This document shows positions 8,852 to 17,774 of a stretch of 64,000 nucleotides of DNA, in pieces. Below the pieces are notes generated by a model, which made no database searches, had not been told where the DNA came from, and was given only the letters and a program-made list of their open reading frames with translations. How positions within the stretch are numbered: the stretch's first letter is position 1; the number at the start of each line of letters is the position of its first letter. Source of the DNA: Lacticaseibacillus suibinensis (GTDB lineage Bacteria; Bacillota; Bacilli; Lactobacillales; Lactobacillaceae); contig NZ_RHOK01000007.1 of assembly GCF_003946175.1 (NCBI RefSeq), positions 47,199 through 111,198 on the forward strand, read 5' to 3'. Made by a program: the position numbers and the translations under genes.

Positions 8852-9346
8852 CTATTCTCCTTTCAGAAGACTCAAGAATGGTACTGGCGTGTCACTTGGG
8901 AGCGGCTGATAAACGAAATTATTGCGTTTCTCCCCAATCGCCTTGACCGCCTCGACCTCATCATCGGTGAGATAAACCGTTTCTGAGATCTTATGTTTAT
9001 CATTCAAGTTGCCGCCGCCAATCCGGCCAACATTGGCAATGTCCACCTTGGTTTCGACATCGACGTTATCCACCAGCGTCTTCAAGTTAGCCACCGTGTT
9101 AGTGAGCAGCAGCATCTTCAGCTTGGCCCCCCGCGGATCATTCGCCAACTCAATGGCTTTGGCGACTGGCACCACCGCCACCTTGATGCCAGCCGGCGCT
9201 GCCAGGAGCAGCGCGTTCTTCTGGATATCACTTTTGGCCGCTTGATCACTCGCCACGATAATCCGGCTCAGCTGTAGTTCCTTTGACCAGAGCAGCGCGA
9301 CTTGGCCGTGAATCAAGCGATCATCACAACGCATCATACTAATCAT
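8852..9346 (-). CDS. PTS mannose/fructose/sorbose-family EIIB component
   Basis: 164 aa cytoplasmic phosphotransfer protein. The phosphorylatable His lies in MRCDDRLIHGQV (about residue 13). First gene of the EIIB-EIIC-EIID operon. The ATG at 9346 follows GGAGGT by 6 nt; a TTG one codon earlier is possible. Transcription should start from the sigma-54 promoter at 9402-9419. Confidence 0.93.
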   Translation of the reverse strand: MISMMRCDDRLIHGQVALLWSKELQLSRIIVASDQAAKSDIQKNALLLAAPAGIKVAVVPVAKAIELANDPRGAKLKMLLLTNTVANLKTLVDNVDVETKVDIANVGRIGGGNLNDKHKISETVYLTDDEVEAVKAIGEKRNNFVYQPLPSDTPVPFLSLLKGE

Positions 9347-9401
9347 CAAAACACCTCCATCTGCGGATGATTGCTCACCCGATTTGCTTACACTGACGTA
9401 T

Positions 9402-9419
9402 AAGCAAATACGGTGCCAA
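9402..9419 (-). promoter_or_regulatory. sigma-54 promoter of the EIIB-EIIC-EIID operon
   Basis: Minus strand TTGGCAC, five bases, TTGCTT: a full match to the RpoN consensus, 56 bp before the EIIB start and between that operon and the LevR-type activator gene. Confidence 0.88.
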
Positions 9420-9490
9420 TCTTGTTAAACCACAGCTGGAGGCGTTATTTGGTGAAGCGTTTACATGAAATGCTTAGTGTGCAACGGGGT

Positions 9491-12079
9491 TTAAGCTGGC
9501 GCCAAAATGGATTTAAACAGTTCTGACAGCAGCGACAACTCATAGCCATCGATGGTAATGCCATATTTCAACTCAATCGGCTTGAAGATGCCTTGTGCCA
9601 CTGTGAAGAATTCCTCTTCCTTGGCGTCTTTTGGCTGCAGTGAGGCACTACGGCTGCCCGACACGCCAGTCATCAGGCGTTCGACCATCAGGGAAATGTG
9701 CATGTACAAGTTGAGCTTCGTTTTCCCATCGATTTTGACATGGTAATAATTCTCGAATTTAAAGATGACCGTTTCCACTTCTTGAATAATGATGCTGGGG
9801 TTCAAAAAGGCTAAGCGCTCGGACACGCCTTCGATAGAAAGGAAGCGCACCAGCCGGTTATAGAGGTCATCAAAGGTCTTTTGATCCACGTACTGCTTGA
9901 GAATATCGTGAATCATCACCTGTCCGCTGGCATCCAGCAGGTCGTAAATGTTGATATGCGGGATTTCGAAGGTCTCTGGCAGGTTCGTGGTGGTGATGAC
10001 CAGCAAGGTGGATTCAAAGGCCTCAATGTCATTGGCCGCCACACTTTGCCGCAGGCGGTCAAAGTCCATCGTCACCAAACTGATGCGCCGACCCAGCACT
10101 TCTTGGAAGATATCGCGCAATTTTTCGGAAATACCCAAACCGGACATGCAGGAAATCACAATATTCTGATTCTTGGCAAACCCTTCGAAGTACTGGGCCG
10201 CAATCGTGTAGTCGGTGCTGGCATGTTCGGCAATCGCCTCAAAGGGCAGTTTCTGCTGAATTTTCAGCCCGATATCCAGCGCCGTCGCTGTGGTGAGGTT
10301 GTTCACGACGAGCAAATCGCCTTGCAATTGGCTTTTGATTTGGGTGTACAGCTGGTTCAACGAGCCCATGTCGACCAGCAAGATGAAGCCATTGGAGGTG
10401 TCAAAATCCGCCACGGTTTGCTTGGCGCGTTTGGCAATTTGATTGATCGTAGTATCGATCGGCATATCCAGGGCATCCACTAAGTAGGTGCCACACAGGC
10501 GGTTGACCACCGACTGAATGCTGGTCGCCATGTGACTGCCATGTGCCACCATTAAGCAGCGCAGCGGAATTGTTTCATCTACCGTTTCGCTTAAACAGCA
10601 GGTCAAAATCGCCGTCAACACTTCATGACTGGCCGGCGCGATCACTGGCAGCTGGGCATAAAAGGCCTGGGCCACATGCTGCGAGCGGGCGAAATGACTG
10701 GCCAACCGTTTAATGGCAGCCAGACTATCGGCGCTGAGGGTAAAGTTTTGAACGTATAACTGGAATAATACCGGTTCGTAGTCCAACGCCGCTTTCAGAC
10801 CGAATTGATCCACCACCACCTGCCGAAACTGTCGAGCATGCATGGCGTGAAGCACGGAATCTTCACCGGTATCGGCGCCATTCAGCTGATACAAAGTCTG
10901 CAATTGGGTGCGCACGGCCCGCGCCGTCAGTTCCGGATGCGCCGTCAGGTACGCCTCAAAATGCTGCGCCGGGCTGGCCGTATTCAGTTCAAACACTGTA
11001 TCGCTGGCCTGCTCCCCCACAATCAGCGGTTGGGTGATATTCAAGTTATCGGCAGTGATTCGGGAGGCTTCACGATCAAAATCGGTGATCGCCACCACCA
11101 ACTGGGCCCCGGTCTTTCTGGTGCTGGCCTTGGCGCAGGCGACTTTGATCATATTTTTTAGCCGGCCGACATTGCCATCGGGTTTCAAATTCAATAGATA
11201 AGTCAACGCTTCTGGCGCGACCTGAATGGGGCACTTGAAGTTCTTCGCTTCAGTGCCGAATAACACCTTAATGAAGGCTAGGCGCTCATTGATCGGCCGA
11301 TGGGCATAGGCCGTGAGATGCACATTAACTGGCACTCGCCGGTTAAAGGTTTCTAGCATCGCCGTGTGCGGATCTTCCGTCGTGGCGAAAATGAAGCGGA
11401 CCGAAGCCGTGCTATCGTGCTGGTTTTCACCGATGGGCCGAAAGCGGCCGGTATCCATAAAAGTGAACAGTTTTTCTTGGTTTTCACCAGACAGACGGTG
11501 CACTTCATCCAAAAACAGGTAGCCGCCATCGGCTTCTTGCAGCAGGCCTGGCTTGTTGGCGTTGGCCCCGGTGAAGGCGCCTTTGACGTAGCCAAACAGA
11601 ATCGAGGAGAACAGTTCCGGGTTATTCGCATAATCCGCACAGTTGAGCACCTTGTACGGCGCCGTTTTGGCCAGGGCACCGGTATCTTTGGCATAGCGGT
11701 AGATTTGCTGGGCCAAGAAGGTTTTCCCAACCCCAGAGTGGCCAGTAATGACAATGTTCAAGCCGCCAGGGTAAGCCACTGCCGCAATACACTTACGGAT
11801 ACTTTCCCGCTGGCTACCATTAGCGCCAATCACCGCCGCCAAACTGTGCAAATCATCGACAGCGCTGGCCACTGGCGCCACGGTGCTCGTTAACTGCCAA
11901 TACACCGGCCGCCCGGTGCCTTTTTTGACCAACCCCGCCTGCAATAAGTCACTGAGGTAATGACTCGTCACGGAGCGACTCACGCCCATGCGCGCTGCAA
12001 TATCCGCCGTTGCCACCTGCGTTTGCTCAGTCAGCAGCTGCTGCAGCGTTGCCAGGACTCGTTCTGTCGCTTTACTCAT
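9491..12079 (-). CDS. LevR-type sigma-54-dependent transcriptional activator (AAA+, PRD)
   Basis: 862 aa. Order: N-terminal winged-helix (ADIAARMGVSRSVTSHYLSDL, residues 20-45); AAA+ domain with Walker A GHSGVGKT (about 115), the sigma-54-contacting GAFTGA loop (about 167) and Walker B FLDEVHRL (about 190); then a PRD, a mannose-type EIIA-like domain, an EIIB-like segment with a Cys (ISCMSGLGIS) and a second PRD ending near the C-terminus. Such proteins activate mannose-family PTS operons and are tuned by PTS phosphorylation of His residues. Its presence next to sigma-54 promoters and with rpoN in the window makes it the probable activator of all five promoters. Its own promoter appears sigma-A-type with a cre-like site. 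Confidence 0.95.
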   Translation of the reverse strand: MSKATERVLATLQQLLTEQTQVATADIAARMGVSRSVTSHYLSDLLQAGLVKKGTGRPVYWQLTSTVAPVASAVDDLHSLAAVIGANGSQRESIRKCIAAVAYPGGLNIVITGHSGVGKTFLAQQIYRYAKDTGALAKTAPYKVLNCADYANNPELFSSILFGYVKGAFTGANANKPGLLQEADGGYLFLDEVHRLSGENQEKLFTFMDTGRFRPIGENQHDSTASVRFIFATTEDPHTAMLETFNRRVPVNVHLTAYAHRPINERLAFIKVLFGTEAKNFKCPIQVAPEALTYLLNLKPDGNVGRLKNMIKVACAKASTRKTGAQLVVAITDFDREASRITADNLNITQPLIVGEQASDTVFELNTASPAQHFEAYLTAHPELTARAVRTQLQTLYQLNGADTGEDSVLHAMHARQFRQVVVDQFGLKAALDYEPVLFQLYVQNFTLSADSLAAIKRLASHFARSQHVAQAFYAQLPVIAPASHEVLTAILTCCLSETVDETIPLRCLMVAHGSHMATSIQSVVNRLCGTYLVDALDMPIDTTINQIAKRAKQTVADFDTSNGFILLVDMGSLNQLYTQIKSQLQGDLLVVNNLTTATALDIGLKIQQKLPFEAIAEHASTDYTIAAQYFEGFAKNQNIVISCMSGLGISEKLRDIFQEVLGRRISLVTMDFDRLRQSVAANDIEAFESTLLVITTTNLPETFEIPHINIYDLLDASGQVMIHDILKQYVDQKTFDDLYNRLVRFLSIEGVSERLAFLNPSIIIQEVETVIFKFENYYHVKIDGKTKLNLYMHISLMVERLMTGVSGSRSASLQPKDAKEEEFFTVAQGIFKPIELKYGITIDGYELSLLSELFKSILAPA

Positions 12080-12096
12080 TGTAAGACCCTCCTGTG

Positions 12097-12110
12097 TGAA
12101 AGCACTTTCG
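12097..12110. promoter_or_regulatory. cre-like site (CcpA) before the activator gene
   Basis: Read on the minus strand CGAAAGTGCTTTCA fits 12 of 14 positions of the cre consensus TGWNANCGNTNWCA. It lies between the start codon at 12079 and a likely sigma-A promoter (TTGCTT, 17 bp, TAAATT), a position expected for catabolite repression. Confidence 0.4.
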
Positions 12111-12209
12111 CCCTCAATTTAGCAGACGTTCTGTGCAAAAGCAAGGGCACTTCAACCACTAAATAGCAGGATTAGTGTGTAGCAAAGTTAAACACTAAGA
12201 CTCGAGTTG

Positions 12210-12226
12210 TGGCCCGTTACTTGCTT
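12210..12226 (+). promoter_or_regulatory. sigma-54 promoter of the LPXTG lyase gene
   Basis: TGGCCC, five bases, TTGCTT. One base departs from TGGCAC; the invariant GG and GC are kept at correct spacing. The start codon is about 340 bp away, so the transcript has a long leader holding the hairpin element. Confidence 0.65.
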
Positions 12227-12267
12227 ATACAAAGGTGGCAATCAAGTAGTGTGCAAAGGCCAGGCTG

Positions 12268-12543
12268 CGACGGTCGGCCGGCTTAGCGCGACAGATAGCC
12301 TAACCCCAAGCATTGCCAGCGTTCTCTGCTGGCGAGGCTTGGGGTGTAGCTAGCTGCTCGAGCGTTGCCGACCGGAGCGCAACTACACTAGCCGAGTCAA
12401 TCCGTAGCCTCTAGTTGCGCTCCGTGAGGCCAACGCCTGAGCGATTAGCTACGCGGCAAGCCTCGAAGCCTAAGACCGGCTTCAATGCTTGTCGCTAGGC
12501 TAATCGTCAGGCTAAAGGCGGCCTCACTCCGCAGCCTGCTTTT
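12268..12543 (+). repeat. Multi-hairpin leader element, copy A
   Basis: Non-coding and dense in inverted repeats: CGGTCGGC (12271-12278) with GCCGACCG (12367-12374); inside it CCCCAAGC (12304) with GCTTGGGG (12337); then CGGAGCGCAACTA (12373-12385) with its exact complement (12412-12424); then a stem of about 100 nt built from TGAGGCC/GGCCTCA, GCCTGAGCGATTAGC/GCTAATCGTCAGGC, CGGCAAGC/GCTTGTCG and GAAGCC/GGCTTC. The second half recurs at 59.25-59.39 kb. It lies in the 5' leader of the LPXTG lyase gene. Function unknown: structured RNA or dispersed repeat. Confidence 0.75.
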
Positions 12544-12568
12544 GCTCACAACCAAAGGAGGAAGAAAA

Positions 12569-15500
12569 ATGTCACATCATGGATTTTGGCGCTTCGGCGT
12601 GATTCTGGGGGCGGCGGCCGCATTGCTCATTCCCGCCCACCTCACCCACGCCGCCGATGCGAATAGCATCGATACGACCAGTGTGCAGTTGCAGATCACC
12701 AAAACGGATGGCTTCACCCACCCCGGAATCAGCATTGATCCTGAGGCTTTGGCCAATACCCGCAAGGAACTCGCCGCGCATGCCGAGCCTTGGGAAAGCT
12801 ACTATCAAGGGATGCTCGCCAGTCCCTATGCGAGTTTGGATTTTCAAGCGGCGAACCTGAAGGAAGGGACTCGGGATGTCCCGCTGGATAAAACCTTCAC
12901 CTCAAACAAGCAGGAACCGCGGTTGTCCCAAGATGGCTTTCGTGCCTACACCCAGTCCGTGCTTTACTATTTGACTGGCAACGTGAAGTACCGCTACAAC
13001 GCCATTCGCCTGATCCGCATCTGGGAGAATATGGACAAAGACGGCTACAAGTATTACGCCGATGCTCACATCCACGCCCCAGTGCCGTTTTACTATATGG
13101 TCGCAGCGGCGGAGCTGACCAAGTACACCAATCCGACGCAAGGCAGCTACAAGGATACTGAAGGCAACACCATCAACCTGCGCTGGACCGACACTGACAA
13201 CCAGAAACTGATTGATAACTTTATTGATCCCCTCACCACGAACTTGTTAATCAATGTCAAAAATCAATACTTCAATCAGCACCTGTATGCCTTAACCGGC
13301 GTCATGGCCGCCAGTATTTTCAAAGATGACACCGCCGCCTATCAGGACGCGGTGGAACAGTATTTCGTCAATGCGCAATCTGAACGCCCGAATATCAACG
13401 GCGCGCTAGGCAACTTGATGCATGTGATGACCGCGGACGATCCGCGCAACCCAACCGGCCAGGATTTTGTCCAACTGCTGGAAATGGGCCGCGACGCCAA
13501 CCACGCCAAGGACGATGCCTTGGATCTCGCTGGTCTGGCGCGCACGATCAACAACCAAGGCACCAAAGTTGACCCGACCACCGGCACGATTTCCACGGCA
13601 GCCAATGCGGTGGATCCTTACAGCTTTGGCAATAATCGCTTACTGGCAGGAACGCAGCAGTTCTACGCCTACAATACCGGTCGCACGACTCCTTGGATTC
13701 AGGTGTCACAACCGGGTGACGCTGCGCACCCAGCAATTGAATCCGATGGGGTCACCAATATCATCGACTTCGGCGGCCCAGTATCGCCTGATGGCCGCGG
13801 GCGCTTGAACAAGTTCTACAGCCTCAGCGAAGTGTATGACTATTATCGTTACCAAGAAGGCTTATCCGCTGCCGAAATCGCCAAAATTGCGCCAGCTGTG
13901 GCCAATGAAGCGACGCATTTAAGTAGCACGACTTACTACGAAGGTACCAAGCAAATGAACTACTGGGGCGCCTATTCCGACAACAAGATGACCGAAATCG
14001 GGGCGGAATATTGGCTCTCGATGCCGCAAGCGAAAGCGGCTGACACCACCACCTTCCCTAGTCAAACTGCTGGCACGGAAGATGTCACCTTCAATCAATT
14101 CGGCACCGTGCTGAACAGCAATCTCGCCAAGACCACTAAGGAAGGCATTGAAGTCACTGCCGCCACGACCCAAAAGGACATTTCCGAAACCGCCTACGAC
14201 GCCACTTACCCTAAGGACACCACCACCAATCGCGGCGGCGCTCAGGTAGCCTTGGCCGGCTTGGTGAAGCCTACCACTGGCACCTTCGCCGTGCGGCTGA
14301 AGACCAATGGAACCGCTCAGCTGCTGATTTCTGCCAGCAACACCCCGAACGCCGCTTACCAGACCCTGACTTTGCCCGATACCAAGAATAAGTGGCAAAC
14401 CGTGGCCTATCCAGTGGCTGGTGGCAATGCCAACATCGACTTCTTCACGGTTTTAGGCCAACCAAACGTTAAAGTGACGTTTGCCGCTGGTGTCTACACC
14501 GATGATGCCGCCTTGCCAGTGATCGGCGACACCGCCCGCGATACCGCCATGTTTTTAGGCAAAACGCTGAACCTGAAGCTGACGGCAACCAATGCCACCA
14601 GTTTGACCTTGGTGAACGGACCGCAAGGCTTGACCTTAGCCGCAAATGGCACCTTGACCTTCACGCCGACCGCAGCCGGCACTTACCCGGTCACCGTGAC
14701 CGCCACCAACGGCCAACGCACCGTCACCAAGACCTTCACCATTACCGTTGAAAATGATCGCGTGGCGGCTTACAACACCGCCACCAAGCAGCTCAGCGAT
14801 GGCACCTACACCACGGCGTCACTGGCGAAAGTCAACGCCGCGGCCAAAGCGGTGCAAGCGCTGATTAAAACCGGATCGGATGACGACTTCCAAAACGCCT
14901 TGAATGCTTACACCAAGGCCATCAAAGCCGCTGAACTGATGAACCCGACCTTGGCTGATGGTAGCTTGGCCTATGCCGGTCTCACGACAGCTAACTTGTT
15001 GCAAAAGGACTCGCAAGCCATCGATGAGACCAAAACGGCGAACACAGCGCTGCTCACCGATGACAATCAGGCGACCCAAGGCGGCGACTGGCACACGCCG
15101 GCTGTGATTGACTTCGGCGAAGACGCCGCTGTCTCCTTAACGAAAGTGATGTTCTTGGCCCGGACCGGGTTCCCGAACCGCAGCCAAGGCACCAACCTTT
15201 ATGGCTCCAATGATGGCATCAACTGGACCAAACTCACCGATGCCATGACCACCTTGAGCAACCAGCCGCAAACGATCACCGTTTCCAATCACACCCAATA
15301 TCGCTACTTCAAGGTGCAAGTTGATGCCGCTGGCGAACCGACCGACCCGGCCTACCCTGGCATCGCTGATTATGGCGAGATCCACCTCTTCGGCACGCGC
15401 TACGAACTCGCGCCAACCGCAGACGGTATGACCAAGCCGCAGCTTCTAGCGGAAACAACGCCAAGCGTCACCGATAACAGCAAGCCGCAAACCGAAGTTA

Positions 15501-15775
15501 CCACCCCTGGTCAAGGCGGTCATCAAGGCCAAACTGACAACCCTGCCCGTCAAGGTACCAACGTGGCTGTTGGGGCCCAGTCCAGCAGCCACAACCAAAC
15601 CGCTGATCAGCAGGCAACCAGCACGGCCAAGGCTAGCCCAAAGGCCAACCGTCAAACAGCGGCTGGCAAACAGGGCCAGCTGCCGGCCACTGGTGAAGCG
15701 GCTCAGCCATGGCTGCTAGCCGCCGGTGTCTTACTCTTAGCCGGCGCGCTCTATGGCCTAAAGCGCCGCGCTTAA
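12569..15775 (+). CDS. LPXTG-anchored alginate-lyase-superfamily polysaccharide lyase (putative)
   Basis: 1068 aa. A Sec signal peptide (residues 1-29, ending LTHA), then an N-terminal helical domain of about 400 aa resembling the alginate-lyase superfamily (PL5/PL38-type; DGYKYYADAHIHAPVPFYYM). Later come an Ig-like putative-Ig segment (residues 660-730), a FIVAR-like helical stretch, an F5/8-type-C carbohydrate-binding-like domain (890-980), a Thr/Gln-rich wall-spanning tail, and sortase signal LPATG with a hydrophobic helix and KRRA. It would be covalently wall-bound and cut uronic-acid polysaccharide outside, giving 4,5-unsaturated oligosaccharides for the PTS and GH88. ATG at 12569 follows GGAGGAAG. 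The catalytic residues and substrate are not established. Confidence 0.75.
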   Translation: MSHHGFWRFGVILGAAAALLIPAHLTHAADANSIDTTSVQLQITKTDGFTHPGISIDPEALANTRKELAAHAEPWESYYQGMLASPYASLDFQAANLKEGTRDVPLDKTFTSNKQEPRLSQDGFRAYTQSVLYYLTGNVKYRYNAIRLIRIWENMDKDGYKYYADAHIHAPVPFYYMVAAAELTKYTNPTQGSYKDTEGNTINLRWTDTDNQKLIDNFIDPLTTNLLINVKNQYFNQHLYALTGVMAASIFKDDTAAYQDAVEQYFVNAQSERPNINGALGNLMHVMTADDPRNPTGQDFVQLLEMGRDANHAKDDALDLAGLARTINNQGTKVDPTTGTISTAANAVDPYSFGNNRLLAGTQQFYAYNTGRTTPWIQVSQPGDAAHPAIESDGVTNIIDFGGPVSPDGRGRLNKFYSLSEVYDYYRYQEGLSAAEIAKIAPAVANEATHLSSTTYYEGTKQMNYWGAYSDNKMTEIGAEYWLSMPQAKAADTTTFPSQTAGTEDVTFNQFGTVLNSNLAKTTKEGIEVTAATTQKDISETAYDATYPKDTTTNRGGAQVALAGLVKPTTGTFAVRLKTNGTAQLLISASNTPNAAYQTLTLPDTKNKWQTVAYPVAGGNANIDFFTVLGQPNVKVTFAAGVYTDDAALPVIGDTARDTAMFLGKTLNLKLTATNATSLTLVNGPQGLTLAANGTLTFTPTAAGTYPVTVTATNGQRTVTKTFTITVENDRVAAYNTATKQLSDGTYTTASLAKVNAAAKAVQALIKTGSDDDFQNALNAYTKAIKAAELMNPTLADGSLAYAGLTTANLLQKDSQAIDETKTANTALLTDDNQATQGGDWHTPAVIDFGEDAAVSLTKVMFLARTGFPNRSQGTNLYGSNDGINWTKLTDAMTTLSNQPQTITVSNHTQYRYFKVQVDAAGEPTDPAYPGIADYGEIHLFGTRYELAPTADGMTKPQLLAETTPSVTDNSKPQTEVTTPGQGGHQGQTDNPARQGTNVAVGAQSSSHNQTADQQATSTAKASPKANRQTAAGKQGQLPATGEAAQPWLLAAGVLLLAGALYGLKRRA

Positions 15776-15805
15776 TCTTCTTCAACTAGTTCTCCTCCCT
15801 GCCTC

Positions 15806-15837
15806 AGCCCCAGCTTGCTTGGTGCTGGGGCTTTTTG
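15806..15837 (+). terminator. Terminator of the LPXTG lyase gene
   Basis: AGCCCCAGC (15806-15814) pairs with GCTGGGGCT (15824-15832), followed by TTTTT. Confidence 0.85.
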
Positions 15838-15847
15838 TCGGCACTAT

Positions 15848-15865
15848 TTGGCATGAAACTTGCTT
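15848..15865 (+). promoter_or_regulatory. sigma-54 promoter of the GH43 gene
   Basis: TTGGCAT, five bases, TTGCTT; GG and GC at -24/-12 are conserved with correct spacing. It lies 33 bp before the ATG at 15899. Confidence 0.8.
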
Positions 15866-15898
15866 GTATTGAAGTGACACGGTAAAGGGAGGATTCAC

Positions 15899-17485
15899 AT
15901 GACAGAGCTGTACACTAATCCAATTCTCAAAGGCTTTAACCCTGACGCTAGCATTTTGCGCGTCGGCGATGATTACTACATTGCCACCTCAACGTTCGAA
16001 TGGTGGCCAGGGGTTGAGATTTATCATTCCACCGATCTGATCAACTGGACGGTGGTGGCAGAGCCGGTTGACCGCCCCAGCCAGGCGAATTTGGTGGGAA
16101 ATTACAATTCCGGTAGCTTGTGGGCGCCTGCCTTATCTTACGACCAGGGCCGGTTCTATTTGATTTATACGGATGTCAAAACCACCGGCATTTTCAAAGA
16201 TACCTTGAACTACCTGATCGAAGCGCCAGCCATCACCGGGCCTTGGAGCGAGCCGGTTTTTCTGAACGCCAGTGGCTTTGATCCGGCCATGTTTCACGAT
16301 GACGATGGCCGCCATTACTTGATGAATATGCTGTACGATCACCGGCTTGACCACGATGGCTTTGCCGGCGTCGTGATGCAGGAATACGACCTCGCCCATC
16401 ATCAGCTGGTGGGCACGCGCCAAAAGATTTTCCAAGGCACCCAGTTGGGCAACGCGGAAGGCCCGCAAATGCTCAAGCGCAACGGCTGGTACTACCTAAT
16501 TTGCGCTGCGGGCGGCACTGGCTATTCACATGCTTCAACGATCGCCCGGGCGCGCAACATCTGGGGACCTTACACCGTGGCGCCGAACACGCCACTGATG
16601 ACCACCAAACCGCACCCTGACAGTCCCTTGCAAAAATGCGGCCATGTCAGTCTCGTCGAGATCACGCCGGATGAGTGGTATGCCACGTTCATCACCGCCC
16701 GGCCCCTGAAACTGCAGCGCGGCAACTGCACCCTGGGCCGAGAAACCGGCTTGACCCCGATTCGCTGGCAGGACGATTGGCCTTACCTGCTTGAGGGCGG
16801 CGAGGTGCCGCCGCTGCAATCGCCGCTGCCGTCGATTGCGCAAGCGGTCGAGCAGCGCACCGACTTTTCTGAAGCCATCGATTTCACCACCGCCAAAACG
16901 CTACCGATCAGCCTCAAATCGCTGCGAGGCCCGCTAGGTGACCACGCCCAGCTCACGCCAGCTGGCTTGGTCCTGCGCGGTCAGCAAAGCATCACCAGTC
17001 TGCACCGCCAGAGTTTGCTGGCGCGGCGCTGGCAGGCCTTCAATTTCACAGCGACCACCACGGTAGACTTTACGCCGACCAATTTCCAGACCCTGGCCGG
17101 ACTGGTGCTGTTCTATGACACCGACAACTGGCAATATTTAAGCATCAACTACGATGAAACCCAGCACACCCGCTACCTGCAAGTGATGGTGGATGCGGCC
17201 GGCCAGGCGCACTACGCCTCACCACGCATCCCCTTGCCAGCTGGGCTGGTGACGTTGCGAGCCGAAGTGGATCACGCCACCAGCCAGTTCAGCTATCAAT
17301 TACCTGATAACGACTGGCAGCTCATTGGCGACGTGCTGCCGGCAGAGCAGCTGTCTGATGACTACGTGAAGGCCCAAGGCAAACTGGCCTTCACCGGGGC
17401 CATGGTCGGCATCTGCGCCCAGGACCTTAATGATCACACCAGCTTTGCTACCTTCAAATCCTTCGCCTATCAAGAACGCCGTTAA
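15899..17485 (+). CDS. GH43 beta-xylosidase-like glycosidase
   Basis: 528 aa, the length of GH43 subfamily 11 beta-xylosidases with a C-terminal beta-sandwich domain. The five-bladed propeller opens with NPILKGFNPDASILRVGDDYYIATSTFEWWPG: catalytic-base Asp in NPDAS (about residue 15). The pKa-modulating Asp is in FDPAMFHDDDG (about 128) and the acid Glu in GNAEGPQML (about 188). No signal peptide, so it trims imported oligosaccharides from the non-reducing end. Single gene with its own sigma-54 promoter. Xylose versus arabinose specificity cannot be fixed from sequence. Confidence 0.87.
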   Translation: MTELYTNPILKGFNPDASILRVGDDYYIATSTFEWWPGVEIYHSTDLINWTVVAEPVDRPSQANLVGNYNSGSLWAPALSYDQGRFYLIYTDVKTTGIFKDTLNYLIEAPAITGPWSEPVFLNASGFDPAMFHDDDGRHYLMNMLYDHRLDHDGFAGVVMQEYDLAHHQLVGTRQKIFQGTQLGNAEGPQMLKRNGWYYLICAAGGTGYSHASTIARARNIWGPYTVAPNTPLMTTKPHPDSPLQKCGHVSLVEITPDEWYATFITARPLKLQRGNCTLGRETGLTPIRWQDDWPYLLEGGEVPPLQSPLPSIAQAVEQRTDFSEAIDFTTAKTLPISLKSLRGPLGDHAQLTPAGLVLRGQQSITSLHRQSLLARRWQAFNFTATTTVDFTPTNFQTLAGLVLFYDTDNWQYLSINYDETQHTRYLQVMVDAAGQAHYASPRIPLPAGLVTLRAEVDHATSQFSYQLPDNDWQLIGDVLPAEQLSDDYVKAQGKLAFTGAMVGICAQDLNDHTSFATFKSFAYQERR

Positions 17486-17720
17486 ACGTCATATCACGCC
17501 CAGAGCAGTCCATCGTCAGTTAGCGCAACCTTAAGCCGTTCCTTCAACCAACTTTTCCTGTCATCTGTGTTAATCTTGCCTGATCAAGATGCTTCCGGCG
17601 TCAGTTGGGCTTTGATTTGATTCTGATCAGTTGGCTCGTCACCCTGAAGGAATTGGCTTATTTTTTTACCATACAGGCCATGTTTCAATTAGCGCTTCTG
17701 CTTGTCCGCGCGTAGCGACT

Positions 17721-17750
17721 TTGCGTGGTCATCTTAGGCGGTGGTATGAT
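17721..17750 (+). promoter_or_regulatory. sigma-A promoter of the ABC/FtsX pair
   Basis: TTGCGT, 18-bp spacer, TATGAT. The predicted transcription start lies at or just before the G8 tract, leaving a very short leader. Confidence 0.5.
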
Positions 17751-17758
17751 TTGAAAAA

Positions 17759-17766
17759 GGGGGGGG
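17759..17766 (+). repeat. Homopolymeric G8 tract at the ribosome site
   Basis: Eight consecutive G bases form the Shine-Dalgarno region of the ABC ATPase gene. Such tracts can slip during replication and change spacing or frame. Confidence 0.7.
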
Positions 17767-17774
17767 TGAAGACG

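Noticed and set aside
12268..12543. Transposon or integron-type attachment element
   Set aside because: No transposase, target duplication or integrase nearby; the pattern is better described as a structured repeat.
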